From a virus: DNA of 41,204 nucleotides. Location of the stretch: positions 1-41,204 of IMG/VR virus record IMGVR_UViG_3300043137_000100; one strand, given 5' to 3'. How positions within the stretch are numbered: position 1 is the stretch's first letter; every line of letters starts with the position of its first letter. Both the position numbers and the translations under genes were made by a program. Of this stretch, positions 1 to 6,809 are shown one piece after another. The notes beneath the pieces are model-generated. The model made no database searches. It saw nothing but the letters and a program-made list of their open reading frames with translations, and had not been told where the DNA came from.

Positions 1-157
1 CGTACTTGTTGATGGCTTTCTTGTAGACAGCCTTACACTTGTAGCGTCCACCGAGGGATGCTGCTTTAGAGTTTCTAAGTTTGATTTTGGTAGGGCCACA
101 GACTGAACAGATACCAGTCCGATTAGATTCGCTAATCTCCGAAAGACTGTGCTTCAT
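1..157 (-). CDS. HNH endonuclease, N-terminal fragment cut by the window edge
   Basis: This is the left-repeat copy of the first 52 codons of the HNH gene that is complete at 40581-40934. It includes the first CxxC pair (C17, C20). The gene is not broken biologically: it runs off base 1, and on a closed circle it would continue into the sequence before 40778. The two differences from the right-hand copy (positions 68 and 71) both fall in third codon positions. Confidence 0.85.
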   Translation of the reverse strand, partial: MKHSLSEISESNRTGICSVCGPTKIKLRNSKAASLGGRYKCKAVYKKAINKY

Positions 158-427
158 CCCGATCCGGTGGGCACGGTAGCTTTACTAGATTGCCACAGTT
201 TACGCAGGTTCCGTCTAAGAAATACCAGACTAGCTCGTAGTCATCAAAGGACACCATAGCGTTGAAGACCTGAGAGCCACACGGACAGACGTGGATGGGG
301 CCTAAGTCCCGCAAATCGGTTCCTGTGACCTGTGGTAACCCTTGTAAAGGGTTCCTGTGCCGCATTCTTGGCAGGGTTGGTAGACGGAGGGACAGCGTAA
401 CCTGACGGTTACCCGACTGCGCCCTTG
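1..427. repeat. Terminal direct repeat, left copy
   Basis: This stretch matches 40778-41204 over 427 bases with six substitutions (left-copy positions 68, 71, 180, 218, 262 and 300) and no indels. It carries the start of an HNH gene and most of a zinc-ribbon gene, both on the minus strand. The simplest reading is overlap of the ends of a circular or terminally redundant genome with a unit of about 40777 bp. The mismatches suggest the two ends came from closely related strains. Confidence 0.95.
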
Positions 428-458
428 AGGGGCGCCCTGTCTGTTTCTGCTCGCTCAC
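132..458 (-). CDS. Small zinc-ribbon protein, unknown function
   Basis: This is a 108-codon frame from a GTG at 458. The C-terminal half carries CPCG and CVNCG pairs around an aromatic segment (DDYELVWYFLDG), which looks like a four-Cys zinc ribbon. The N-terminal half is basic and less convincing. A TTG near 317, preceded by AGGA at about six bases, would give a shorter protein starting at the LRDLGPIHVCPCG segment. The stop overlaps the HNH start by 26 bases, so the two are probably co-transcribed. Comparing the two repeat copies, three of the four differences here are synonymous and one is Asn/Ser, which supports this frame at least below position 300. Between 302 and 454 another frame also encodes a CxxC element (see findings). 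The true N-terminus is uncertain. Confidence 0.7.
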   Translation of the reverse strand: MSEQKQTGRPSRAQSGNRQVTLSLRLPTLPRMRHRNPLQGLPQVTGTDLRDLGPIHVCPCGSQVFNAMVSFDDYELVWYFLDGTCVNCGNLVKLPCPPDRDEAQSFGD

Positions 459-524
459 GCTCGCAATTATAGCCAGACAGTTTCTAGTATGTGTCTTACG
501 ACACGCCGTGATAGGATGCCCAGT

Positions 525-857
525 ATGCCTCGCATATACTCAGTAAAAATCTTCGGTCAGCGATACAAGATCGATTACAAACATCACGACGAAGATAGTT
601 ACGGTGTGACTGACTCACAGGTCAATCGCATCAGTATGCGTCACAACCTACCCGAAGACAAGATGATTCACGTGCTGATGCACGAGGTAACGCACGCTGT
701 TATCCACGAGTCCTTACTTGCACAGCGTAAGCGCTTTGATGTGGAAGAAGTATGCGACCTAGTGGGATACCACATCGTAGATACTTTACAAGACAACCCG
801 GCTTTACTAGAATGGGTGTTCGGCATTAAGAAAACTACGGAGGAAGAAAACAAATGA
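525..857 (+). CDS. Putative zinc metallopeptidase (HExxH), 110 aa
   Basis: The protein has an HEVTH zinc-peptidase signature at residues 53-57 (H53, E54, H57) inside a predicted helix. Downstream acidic residues (VEEVCDLVG) could supply the third ligand. Size and motif resemble the small ImmA/IrrE or SprT-like peptidase domains often found near the start of phage early operons. The substrate is unknown. I chose the ATG at 525 because AGGA lies eight bases upstream; in-frame ATGs at 489 and 516 lack a well-placed ribosome site. The stop overlaps the next start as ATGA. It is the first gene of the plus-strand early block. Confidence 0.8.
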   Translation: MPRIYSVKIFGQRYKIDYKHHDEDSYGVTDSQVNRISMRHNLPEDKMIHVLMHEVTHAVIHESLLAQRKRFDVEEVCDLVGYHIVDTLQDNPALLEWVFGIKKTTEEENK

Positions 858-958
858 AAGAGTTGCTTATTATTGCAGTTAGCTTTACCTTTGGATTTAT
901 CGGGGCGTACGCTTTCGATACGTTCTTATCCTGGAGGGATGACCGTAAGTGGCGATAG
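854..958 (+). CDS. 34-aa single-span membrane microprotein
   Basis: ATGA overlap with the preceding gene sets the start. The sequence is one hydrophobic segment (about residues 4-25, LLIIAVSFTFGFIGAYAF) followed by a basic tail ending WRDDRKWR. That suggests an inner-membrane microprotein with a short charged tail. The next gene starts at 949 inside its last codons. Function is unknown. Operon coupling and clean composition favour a real gene. Confidence 0.6.
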   Translation: MKELLIIAVSFTFGFIGAYAFDTFLSWRDDRKWR

Positions 959-1908
959 AGGATCCAAAAGAATTACTGCTTCACGTACTGCACGCACAAG
1001 ATGCAAGTCGTGACCGCAGTTTACAGACAGAGGTAGGGCCATCAGAGATTGGTGGATGTAAGCGCAAGGTCTGGTACAGACTGAACGCACAGCCACATAC
1101 CAATGACAACCAATCTAAGTTGGCTGCCATTATGGGTACTGCAATTCACGCAGCTATCGAAGAGGCTATTGGTGCACTCGATCCTGAAGGCAAAGAATAC
1201 TTGGTTGAAACTGAGGTTGCTTTCGGTGATATGAAAGCACACGTTGACTTATTTGTACCTAGTACTGGTGCTGTGATTGACTGGAAGACTTCTAAGATTA
1301 AGAACCTTGGTTACTTCCCATCAAACCAACAGCGCTGGCAGGTACAGCTCTATGGTTACTTGCTATCTAAGAATGGCTATGAAGTTAAGACAGTTAACCT
1401 TGTAGCAATAGCACGTGACGGTGCAGAGAAAGACATCAAGGTACATACAGAACCTTACGATGAGACGATGGCACACGCTGCTTTGCTATGGCTTGAGAAT
1501 GTTAAGTCATCTACCACCTTGCCAGAGCCAGAGAAAGACGCTAGCTTTTGCAAGGACTACTGCCAGTACTACGATGCAACCGAACAGATGGGTTGCGGTG
1601 GATTAAAAAAAGAACGTATCGTCCTTAGCGAAGTCGTGATTGAGGACGTAGAAGTTGACAAGCACGCACTGCACTACTTACAGTTAGACAGCAAGATCAA
1701 AGAGCTTGAAAAGGAAAGAGAAACCCTAAAGGAATCTTTACTTGGTAGCACTGGTACCACTGCAAGTGGTATCGAAATCAGTTGGACAACAGTTAAAGGT
1801 CGTGAGACAGTTGACACTAAGGAAGTTGAGAAACTTCTAGGGTTTGTACCAAAGGTTGTTGGTAACGAATCTACAAGACTAAATATCAAATCTAATGGAG
1901 GAAAGTAA
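949..1908 (+). CDS. Cas4/RecB-like PD-(D/E)XK nuclease with Fe-S cysteines
   Basis: This 319-aa protein carries the PD-(D/E)XK nuclease signs of the RecB/Cas4 group: H67, D100 (HVDLF), D111-W-K113 (VIDWKTSK) and a QxxxY element (Q131, Y135). One cysteine lies near the N-terminus (C37, GGCKRKVWY) and three near the C-terminus (C201, C205, C216). That is the spacing of the 4Fe-4S cluster in AddB/Cas4-type nucleases. It would act as a DNA exonuclease in phage recombination or replication. The C-terminus (about 225-270) is a charged helix. The start is GTG with GGAGG eleven bases upstream. A small protein with a CKHG element and then WhiB follow directly. Confidence 0.85.
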   Translation: MAIEDPKELLLHVLHAQDASRDRSLQTEVGPSEIGGCKRKVWYRLNAQPHTNDNQSKLAAIMGTAIHAAIEEAIGALDPEGKEYLVETEVAFGDMKAHVDLFVPSTGAVIDWKTSKIKNLGYFPSNQQRWQVQLYGYLLSKNGYEVKTVNLVAIARDGAEKDIKVHTEPYDETMAHAALLWLENVKSSTTLPEPEKDASFCKDYCQYYDATEQMGCGGLKKERIVLSEVVIEDVEVDKHALHYLQLDSKIKELEKERETLKESLLGSTGTTASGIEISWTTVKGRETVDTKEVEKLLGFVPKVVGNESTRLNIKSNGGK

Positions 1909-2283
1909 ATGGCTGCAAACGAGAACACAAAGTTCCAGATTAACTACAAGTTAGCTGATGGAACTCTTATCAATCTTTATGCTTCAGATGTAAAGGATCT
2001 TGAGACAGGTCTTAACGACCTCGGTATGGTGGCAACACTTATCAAGGCAACAGGTGCTGACCTCGGTGGTGGCAACGCTACTGCTGCTGCAGTACAGAAC
2101 ATCCAAGCAGCATTCAACGCAACACCAGTTGCAGCACCAGCTGAACAGCCTGGTACTAAGAACTGTAAGCACGGAGTGATGGCCTTTAAGACAGGCACAT
2201 CAGCACGTGGACCTTGGCAGGGTTATATGTGTGCAGCACCAAAGGGTGCGCTAGACAAGTGCGAGACTATCTGGGTTCGTTAG
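1909..2283 (+). CDS. 124-aa protein with C-terminal Cys/His element, possible recombination partner
   Basis: The N-terminal 65 residues form a soluble alpha/beta-like segment (KFQINYKLADGTLINLY). An Ala/Pro-rich linker (about 66-83) follows, then a compact C-terminal region with C-KHG, a GPWQGYMC stretch and a final Cys, which may bind zinc. It starts immediately after the nuclease stop with AATGGAGGAAAGTAA upstream, so the two are translationally linked. Its position beside a RecB-like nuclease suggests a role in DNA binding or recombination, but I do not recognise the family with certainty. Confidence 0.75.
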   Translation: MAANENTKFQINYKLADGTLINLYASDVKDLETGLNDLGMVATLIKATGADLGGGNATAAAVQNIQAAFNATPVAAPAEQPGTKNCKHGVMAFKTGTSARGPWQGYMCAAPKGALDKCETIWVR

Positions 2284-2286
2284 TGT

Positions 2287-2553
2287 ATGCGCGAGCCGAG
2301 GTTCTATGAGAACCCCAGCTGCGCTGAAGTAGGAGGTGACTTTTGGTTTCCGGAAAAAGCCGACGGGTCAATGAATACTGTAGAGATGGTGATGGCAAAA
2401 TCTATTTGCCGTACCTGTCCACACAAAGCTGAATGTGCAGAGTGGGGAATTAAGAATGAAGTCTTTGGTATATGGGGCGGTCTAACACAGAAGGATCGTA
2501 GACCAATACAAAGGCAGTTAAAAATTACAATCAAAGGGGAGAGCGTTGCTTGA
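2287..2553 (+). CDS. WhiB-family transcriptional regulator
   Basis: This 88-aa protein has the four WhiB cysteines (C12, C41, C44, C50) that hold a 4Fe-4S cluster, plus the diagnostic GIWGG turn (61-65) and a basic tail (DRRPIQRQLK). WhiB proteins bind the sigma factor and modulate transcription. They are restricted to Actinobacteria and their phages, so this gene is the best host marker in the window. It starts four bases after the previous stop, and its stop overlaps the helicase start. It may adjust host transcription or control the early-late switch (inference). Confidence 0.95.
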   Translation: MREPRFYENPSCAEVGGDFWFPEKADGSMNTVEMVMAKSICRTCPHKAECAEWGIKNEVFGIWGGLTQKDRRPIQRQLKITIKGESVA

Positions 2554-3424
2554 TTTACAGCGTGCGTGGGGCACAGTCCTCACTAAAGCAACGCCTCTTC
2601 CTGATGTATGGAGTGCACTAGCAGATAAGCAGATTAAGTTCCGTAGGGGACAAGTCTGTATGGTTGCTGCAGCTCCTAACGCTGGTAAGTCTATGTTCGC
2701 ACTTATCTATGCAGTCAAGGCACAAGTACCTACGCTGTTCTTCTCAGCAGATACTGATACCACAACTGTAATGATGAGAGCAGCAGCCCACGTGAGTGGA
2801 CATAACCAAGTAAACGTTGAGCAGAATCTATCTGCCAACAATAATCACTACGATATTTCCTTTGATAAATTAAAACATATCAAGTGGGTCTTTGATTCTA
2901 GTCCGTCACTCGATGATATCGAGTTAGAAATAAAGGCGTACGTAGAGTTGTACGGCCAAGCCCCTGAGTTGATCATCATAGATAACCTTATGAATGTAGC
3001 TGCAGAGACAGACAACGAATGGGCTGGGCTTCGTGCAATTATGATGGAGCTTCACGATATGGCACGTAAGACTGAAGCCTGTGTACTGGTACTGCACCAC
3101 GTCTCTGAGCAGTCAGAGTACGGCAGTCCAACAGAACCACCAGCACGTCGTGCTATCCACGGTAAGGTCAGTCAGTTACCTGCACTGATCCTCACACTGG
3201 GATATAACCCGAACACAGCTGAGTTAAAGATTGCTGCGGTGAAGAACCGCTTTGGTCCACACGCAGCTGATGGTAAGGACTATGCGATACTGCTAGTGAA
3301 CTATGGTTCCTGTCAGATATCAGATAAGAATGCTTATGGAGCAATGTTCCAACACGATGCAAGACACGGGTATACTGGTAACTATATACCAGAGGATGAG
3401 TACGGACACGAGGTGGCAGTATGA
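2546..3424 (+). CDS. DnaB-like replicative helicase / RecA-fold ATPase
   Basis: This 292-aa protein has a Walker A motif (AAAPNAGKS, 41-49), an ADTDTTT segment after strand 2, a Walker B (LIIIDN, 142-147) and an LHHVSE sensor-like strand near 188. That is the core of DnaB-C or RepA-type hexameric helicases, with no separate N-terminal primase-binding domain. The start is TTG at 2546 with AGGGGAG just upstream, overlapping the WhiB stop by eight bases. Together with the downstream primase genes it would form the phage priming and unwinding machinery. No loader or DNA polymerase gene was found. Confidence 0.85.
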   Translation: MLDLQRAWGTVLTKATPLPDVWSALADKQIKFRRGQVCMVAAAPNAGKSMFALIYAVKAQVPTLFFSADTDTTTVMMRAAAHVSGHNQVNVEQNLSANNNHYDISFDKLKHIKWVFDSSPSLDDIELEIKAYVELYGQAPELIIIDNLMNVAAETDNEWAGLRAIMMELHDMARKTEACVLVLHHVSEQSEYGSPTEPPARRAIHGKVSQLPALILTLGYNPNTAELKIAAVKNRFGPHAADGKDYAILLVNYGSCQISDKNAYGAMFQHDARHGYTGNYIPEDEYGHEVAV

Positions 3425-3606
3425 CAACTGAGACTGTAAACAAATGGACTGCACGCTACAAGGAAGATAAGCGCACTACCTTTCAGGTACGCCTATCTAA
3501 GGCAGAGCGTGATGCTATCCACCAAGAGGCACGCAATCGTGGCATCACAGCGTGTGAACTATTTAGACAGTATGCCCAGTACCTAATGGAGGATGACAAT
3601 GGCTAA
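3421..3606 (+). CDS. Small ribbon-helix-helix-like DNA-binding protein
   Basis: A 61-aa basic protein that starts with an ATGA overlap on the helicase stop. The layout is a beta-strand (RTTFQVRLSKAERDAI) followed by two helices (HQEARNRG, TACELFRQYAQYLM), matching the ribbon-helix-helix or CopG-like pattern. It could be a small regulator of the early operon. The assignment rests on the strand-helix-helix pattern only. Confidence 0.7.
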   Translation: MTTETVNKWTARYKEDKRTTFQVRLSKAERDAIHQEARNRGITACELFRQYAQYLMEDDNG

Positions 3607-3769
3607 CACAGAGATTGCCTACTTGAAGAATGAGATCAAGCAACTCAAGGCCGATATGGCTAACTTGATTATGGCACTGATTGAACTCAAGGTATTTAAG
3701 ATTAAGGTCGATGAGAACGGTAACGCTGTCTACGACACAGGTAAAGATGAGCAGTCCGAAGTACAATAA
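3599..3769 (+). CDS. 56-aa coiled-coil microprotein
   Basis: ATG at 3599 has GGAGG eight bases upstream, inside the end of the previous gene. The first 37 residues show a heptad-like pattern (TEIAYLKNEIKQLKADM, then LIMALIELKVFKI), which suggests a short coiled coil, followed by a polar tail. It overlaps the resolvase start at 3747 by 23 bases. Function is unknown. Confidence 0.65.
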   Translation: MANTEIAYLKNEIKQLKADMANLIMALIELKVFKIKVDENGNAVYDTGKDEQSEVQ

Positions 3770-4103
3770 AGCCAAGGGCGCAGCCTTTGAGATAGATGTA
3801 ATGAAATGGTTTCGTAGTCTTGGAGTACTAGCAGAGCGCTTGCGCTTAGCTGGCAAGGATGACGAAGGTGATTTAGTATGTGTGATTGCGGGACAAACAT
3901 ACATACTAGAACTCAAGAACACGGCGAGACTAGACTTGCCGGAGTTCTGGAGGCAGGCAGAAGTTGAGGCGCTTAACTACGCTAAGGCTCGTGGTATCGG
4001 GGAAGTGCCACTGCATTATGTTGTAGTTAAGCGTCGCAACGCTGGCATAGATAAGGCTTGGGTGGTCCAAGACTTAACACAATGGTTAAAGGAGAAACAA
4101 TAA
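3747..4103 (+). CDS. Hjc-like Holliday junction resolvase
   Basis: This 118-aa protein has the layout of archaeal/phage Hjc-type resolvases: K-GAAFE (E15) in helix 1, GDL (D42), and the E-x-K pair ELK (E55, K57) of the PD-(D/E)XK fold, then a helix with FWRQAEVEALNYAK. It would resolve four-way or branched DNA before packaging. The open frame reaches back to 3681, but ATG 3747 has AGGTAAAG upstream and begins where the resemblance begins. It ends in TAATG overlap with the next gene. Confidence 0.8.
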   Translation: MSSPKYNKAKGAAFEIDVMKWFRSLGVLAERLRLAGKDDEGDLVCVIAGQTYILELKNTARLDLPEFWRQAEVEALNYAKARGIGEVPLHYVVVKRRNAGIDKAWVVQDLTQWLKEKQ

Positions 4104-4240
4104 TGCCAATTCCAGGCGGACAAATTACAAGCACAGAAACGTGGAACGAAGTTCCAGCAGTAACAGATGAAGCTATCATTGAAGCAGATGCAGAAGAAGC
4201 AGTAGAAGAGTACCTACCAGACGAGGTAGTTGAAGAGTGA
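4103..4240 (+). CDS. 45-aa acidic protein
   Basis: AAAGGAG lies seven bases before the ATG. The protein is strongly acidic, with the C-terminal half rich in Glu, Asp and Val (EADAEEAVEEY). It has no Cys and no hydrophobic span. Such acidic tails can mimic DNA, but that is only a possibility here. It is coupled to both neighbours by overlaps, and function is unknown. Confidence 0.65.
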   Translation: MPIPGGQITSTETWNEVPAVTDEAIIEADAEEAVEEYLPDEVVEE

Positions 4241-4389
4241 TCTGTCAGCCTTGTATAGATGCAGGCGAATACAATCGCTTGGATCAGATTAAACTCAGCA
4301 AAGCACATCACGAACAATGCGAGGGGTGCGTATGCCAGCACAAGACTGGTCCAGGGTACGTAAGGCGGGAAAGTTCAAAGGGAAAGTAG
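4237..4389 (+). CDS. 50-aa Cys-rich zinc-knuckle microprotein
   Basis: GTG at 4237 overlaps the previous stop (GTGA). The protein has CQPC near the N-terminus, then H-H and CEGCVCQH. That gives five cysteines and several His residues arranged like a small zinc knuckle. A basic C-terminal tail overlaps the primase zinc-domain gene by 58 bases. It belongs to a group of tiny zinc-binding proteins scattered through this early operon. Function is unknown. Confidence 0.6.
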   Translation: MICQPCIDAGEYNRLDQIKLSKAHHEQCEGCVCQHKTGPGYVRRESSKGK

Positions 4390-4709
4390 ATGCAAACGAC
4401 ATCCCAATAGATGCCATCGTCAGATTCTTTGGCGGTGAAGTAAGAGAAGGTAAGTCAGCTAGTGTCCGGTGCTGCTTACATACAGACAGCAGACGCTCTG
4501 CTGTTATCAACACGTACGATAACTTGTACTACTGTCACACCTGCGGTAAAGGTGGGAATGCAGCTAACTTAGTTTGCATACTAGAGAACTTGGAGTTTAA
4601 CGATGGCCTCAAACGTGCAATCGAAATTGCAGCTGGAAGCGGCGCAGCGATACGCACAACAAATAAGTCCGGAGGCAATCGTCGCGCTAGCAGAACGTGG
4701 GATATCTGA
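4332..4709 (+). CDS. DNA primase, zinc-binding (CHC2-like) part
   Basis: This 125-aa protein contains a CHC2-type zinc finger: C47-x2-H50 and C68-x2-C71, with the LYYCHTCGKGGNAANLV core. In DnaG-type primases this finger reads the template. The frame stops after a Ser/Arg-rich tail, and the catalytic TOPRIM part lies in a different frame starting at 4603, so the primase is split. ATG 4332 is preferred over 4317 because GAGGGG lies five bases upstream. Confidence 0.85.
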   Translation: MPAQDWSRVRKAGKFKGKVDANDIPIDAIVRFFGGEVREGKSASVRCCLHTDSRRSAVINTYDNLYYCHTCGKGGNAANLVCILENLEFNDGLKRAIEIAAGSGAAIRTTNKSGGNRRASRTWDI

Positions 4710-5253
4710 AGAGGTAGCTGCGCTCTATATGCTAGGCAGTGTGACTGATCCTATGAACGGTCACGAGATGCACGATGGGTGGATATCTATTCCATACATC
4801 ACTGCAATGAACCACTGCGTAGGCTTTAAGTTCCGTAGGTTAGATGATGGTAAGCCCAAGTACGGAAGCCCAACAGGGCAGAAGGCACACTTATATAACG
4901 TCGTTGACACAACCATCTTGAGTAGACACATCGTGGTGTGTGAAGGCGAGTTAGATACAGTCATAGTCTCAGGAGTACTAGGTATCCCAGCAGTGGGTGT
5001 ACCTGGAGTGCAAGCGTGGAAGCCACACTTTGCTAAGTTACTGAACGGTTATGACAGTGTGTATATCGTAGGTGATAACGACGTAAAGGAGGACGGCACT
5101 AATCCGGGTGCCGAATTCTCTAAGCGTGTGGCATCCGAGGTTCTTAACGGAACTATTGTTACACTTCCACCTAATATGGACATCAACGACTACTACTTGG
5201 CTCACGGTGCTGAAAGCACCACGACCTTGCTGGTAGGTGAGGGGAATGGATAA
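4603..5253 (+). CDS. DNA primase, TOPRIM catalytic part
   Basis: This 216-aa protein carries the TOPRIM signature: catalytic glutamate in CEGELD (E114), then VGDND (D158, D160) for metal binding, and a late DINDYYL element typical of phage primases. The first 45 residues (PEAIVALAERGISEEVAALY) form the helical segment that usually links zinc and TOPRIM domains. It overlaps the zinc-domain gene by 107 bases in the +1 frame, so the exact start is unsure. It may be made separately or by frameshifting. Confidence 0.85.
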   Translation: MASNVQSKLQLEAAQRYAQQISPEAIVALAERGISEEVAALYMLGSVTDPMNGHEMHDGWISIPYITAMNHCVGFKFRRLDDGKPKYGSPTGQKAHLYNVVDTTILSRHIVVCEGELDTVIVSGVLGIPAVGVPGVQAWKPHFAKLLNGYDSVYIVGDNDVKEDGTNPGAEFSKRVASEVLNGTIVTLPPNMDINDYYLAHGAESTTTLLVGEGNG

Positions 5254-5362
5254 GAGCGAATGGCTACAGATGATACAGACTTTGAATACTATGGGCTTTC
5301 GCATCTTGCAGGTGGACGTGGAGAAGGAGACGCTTCTCATATGTCCAATCCCAACCCGTTAG
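5246..5362 (+). CDS. 38-aa hypothetical protein
   Basis: ATG at 5246 overlaps the primase stop and follows TAGGTGAGGGG. The product starts MDKSEWLQMIQTLN and contains an amphipathic strand-like segment (FRILQVDVEKETLLICP). It ends 22 bases into the next gene. It is kept because of operon coupling and its plausible strand and helix pattern. Function is unknown. Confidence 0.5.
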   Translation: MDKSEWLQMIQTLNTMGFRILQVDVEKETLLICPIPTR

Positions 5363-5649
5363 TAGATCACCTTGCAGTCACAGGCTACCGAGCAGGTGGC
5401 GTGAGCACTGATGACCTAACATCTTTCATTGAATCCTTTGCATCCCTGCGTGCCAGTCGTGTACGTGGTGTAGGAGCAGACCAGTATGCACTTGCCAAAG
5501 GGCAGAAGTTTGAAACCTTTACTGTTACAGACACCATCAGGGAACTAATTGAAGAACTAGCTGATGCTAGTAACTACATAGACTTCCTTGCCATTAAGTT
5601 GCTGAACTTACAGCACACAATAGATGAGGCGCTACCTGACTGTGACTAA
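5341..5649 (+). CDS. All-helical protein, possibly MazG-like
   Basis: This 102-aa protein has a C-terminal helix with paired acidic residues (IRELIEELADASNYIDFL), similar to the metal-binding EExxD helices of MazG-like nucleotide pyrophosphohydrolases. The second half of the MazG signature is not obvious. ATG 5341 is chosen because the ORF upstream to 5260 lies in the body of another plausible small gene and AAGGAG precedes 5341. Role in nucleotide clean-up is possible but unproven. Confidence 0.65.
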   Translation: MSNPNPLVDHLAVTGYRAGGVSTDDLTSFIESFASLRASRVRGVGADQYALAKGQKFETFTVTDTIRELIEELADASNYIDFLAIKLLNLQHTIDEALPDCD

Positions 5650-6274
5650 CATACATCCATCCATCTTCGACATAGCACCTAGCGTTGCTAACACTGTATA
5701 CAAGCAATACAGGAACTTTGTTGAACGCGATGATGTAAAGCAGGAGTGTATGCAGTGGGCGCTAGCCCGTGCTGGGTACATCAATGATCAGTTAGGTGAA
5801 GAGAACGTTGAGCAACGCAGACACAACGAGCAAAAGATTGCTTGGCAGATGTCGCGTGCAGCCGAACGTTACTGTCGTAAAGAGAAGGCTACTAGGTCTG
5901 GCTATCAGCTAGGCGATGAGGCCTACTACCAGACTGCAATGCTTGGTCAGTTGCTACCCTTTGTTATTGCCTCCGTTGTAGATGGCACGGTTCTTGAGCA
6001 GGCACAAGAGATGATCAGAGATGGACAACCGAAGGGTTCGTCTAGTCCTGCCGAAGGTGGCAACCTACTGGCTATGCTATTAGATATTAAGAAGGGTTAC
6101 GAGAAGTTAGGTGAGGAAGACAAGCGCATACTTGCCCTTCGTTACCACGAGAACCTTACCCTTGTACAGATTGGTGAGGTACTAGAGTGCCACCACAGCA
6201 CAGCAGATCGCAGATGTAATCACGCTCTGCGTGAGCTGAATAATAAATTGGGTGGGCCAAGCCCGTACCAATGA
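5642..6274 (+). CDS. Sigma-70 region-4-like protein
   Basis: The last 60 residues read like sigma region 4: an EEDKRILALRYHENLTL segment, then QIGEVLECHHSTADRR as a helix-turn-helix, then a basic helix ending in ALRELNNKL. The N-terminal 100 residues contain a charged helical stretch (QRRHNEQKIAWQMSRAAERY) of unclear type. It may direct host polymerase to phage promoters or act as a packaging-type HTH protein. GTG 5642, overlapping the previous stop by eight bases, is preferred, with ATG 5624 as the alternative. Neither has a strong ribosome site. Confidence 0.75.
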   Translation: MTNIHPSIFDIAPSVANTVYKQYRNFVERDDVKQECMQWALARAGYINDQLGEENVEQRRHNEQKIAWQMSRAAERYCRKEKATRSGYQLGDEAYYQTAMLGQLLPFVIASVVDGTVLEQAQEMIRDGQPKGSSSPAEGGNLLAMLLDIKKGYEKLGEEDKRILALRYHENLTLVQIGEVLECHHSTADRRCNHALRELNNKLGGPSPYQ

Positions 6275-6429
6275 GACTCTACATAAAATATCTACGTGAG
6301 TGCTACCTAATTATCAAGTGCCTCATCATACGTAATCATAAATTAAAGTATGAGTTCGTTAAGAACTTTAGCAAAGATGAGATGTTACAACTTGCCCACT
6401 GTACCAAATGCAATAGGTACTGGGTATGA
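6271..6429 (+). CDS. 52-aa basic protein with C-terminal CxxC
   Basis: ATGA overlap with the sigma-like gene sets the start. The protein is basic and Ile/Leu-rich in its first half (YLRECYLIIKCLIIRNHKL) and ends with HCTKCNRYWV, possibly half of a zinc site. It overlaps the next gene by four bases. Function is unknown. Confidence 0.6.
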   Translation: MRLYIKYLRECYLIIKCLIIRNHKLKYEFVKNFSKDEMLQLAHCTKCNRYWV

Positions 6430-6809
6430 ACGAGATAATCCTGTATGACTTTCTTAAACTTAATCTATACCCAGACTTGCTGCGTGCGCCCGGAATCTAT
6501 GATGCCTTCGACTGCACCAGTGAGAAGGCCGGTCACTTCATCGAACTGAAGTGTCGCCAAACCCATTATTCTACGCTACTTATAGAGCAGATGAAGTACC
6601 GCAAGCTGATAGAGCAGGCCTATCACCGCGACCTTCTGCCCTTCTACATCAACAGCACACCACTTGGTATCTACTCCTTTGATCTCACAGAGATAGACGA
6701 ACCACAGTGGCACGTGCACCAGATGCCAGCGACCACAGAGTTTGAAAACACCGACAAGGTGGAGAAGATAGTTGGTTACCTAAATATAGAAGAGGCGGTA
6801 AAGCTGTGA
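6426..6809 (+). CDS. Putative PD-(D/E)XK-like nuclease, 127 aa
   Basis: The ORF has an early Asp-containing strand (YDAFDCT), then HFIELKCRQTHYSTLLIEQMKYRKL. This gives the D...E-x-K pattern of small PD-(D/E)XK nucleases, followed by a helix with a conserved-looking Lys. It overlaps its left neighbour by ATGA and its right by GTGA. It may be a second DNA-processing nuclease or a catalytically different relative; only the motif spacing supports this. Confidence 0.65.
   Translation: MNEIILYDFLKLNLYPDLLRAPGIYDAFDCTSEKAGHFIELKCRQTHYSTLLIEQMKYRKLIEQAYHRDLLPFYINSTPLGIYSFDLTEIDEPQWHVHQMPATTEFENTDKVEKIVGYLNIEEAVKL

Noticed and set aside
489-524. ATG 489 and 516 as starts of the metallopeptidase
   Set aside because: They have no ribosome site at the right distance; 525 does.
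3681-3746. Extended N-terminus of the resolvase
   Set aside because: Overlaps a credible coiled-coil gene, and the resemblance starts at 3747.
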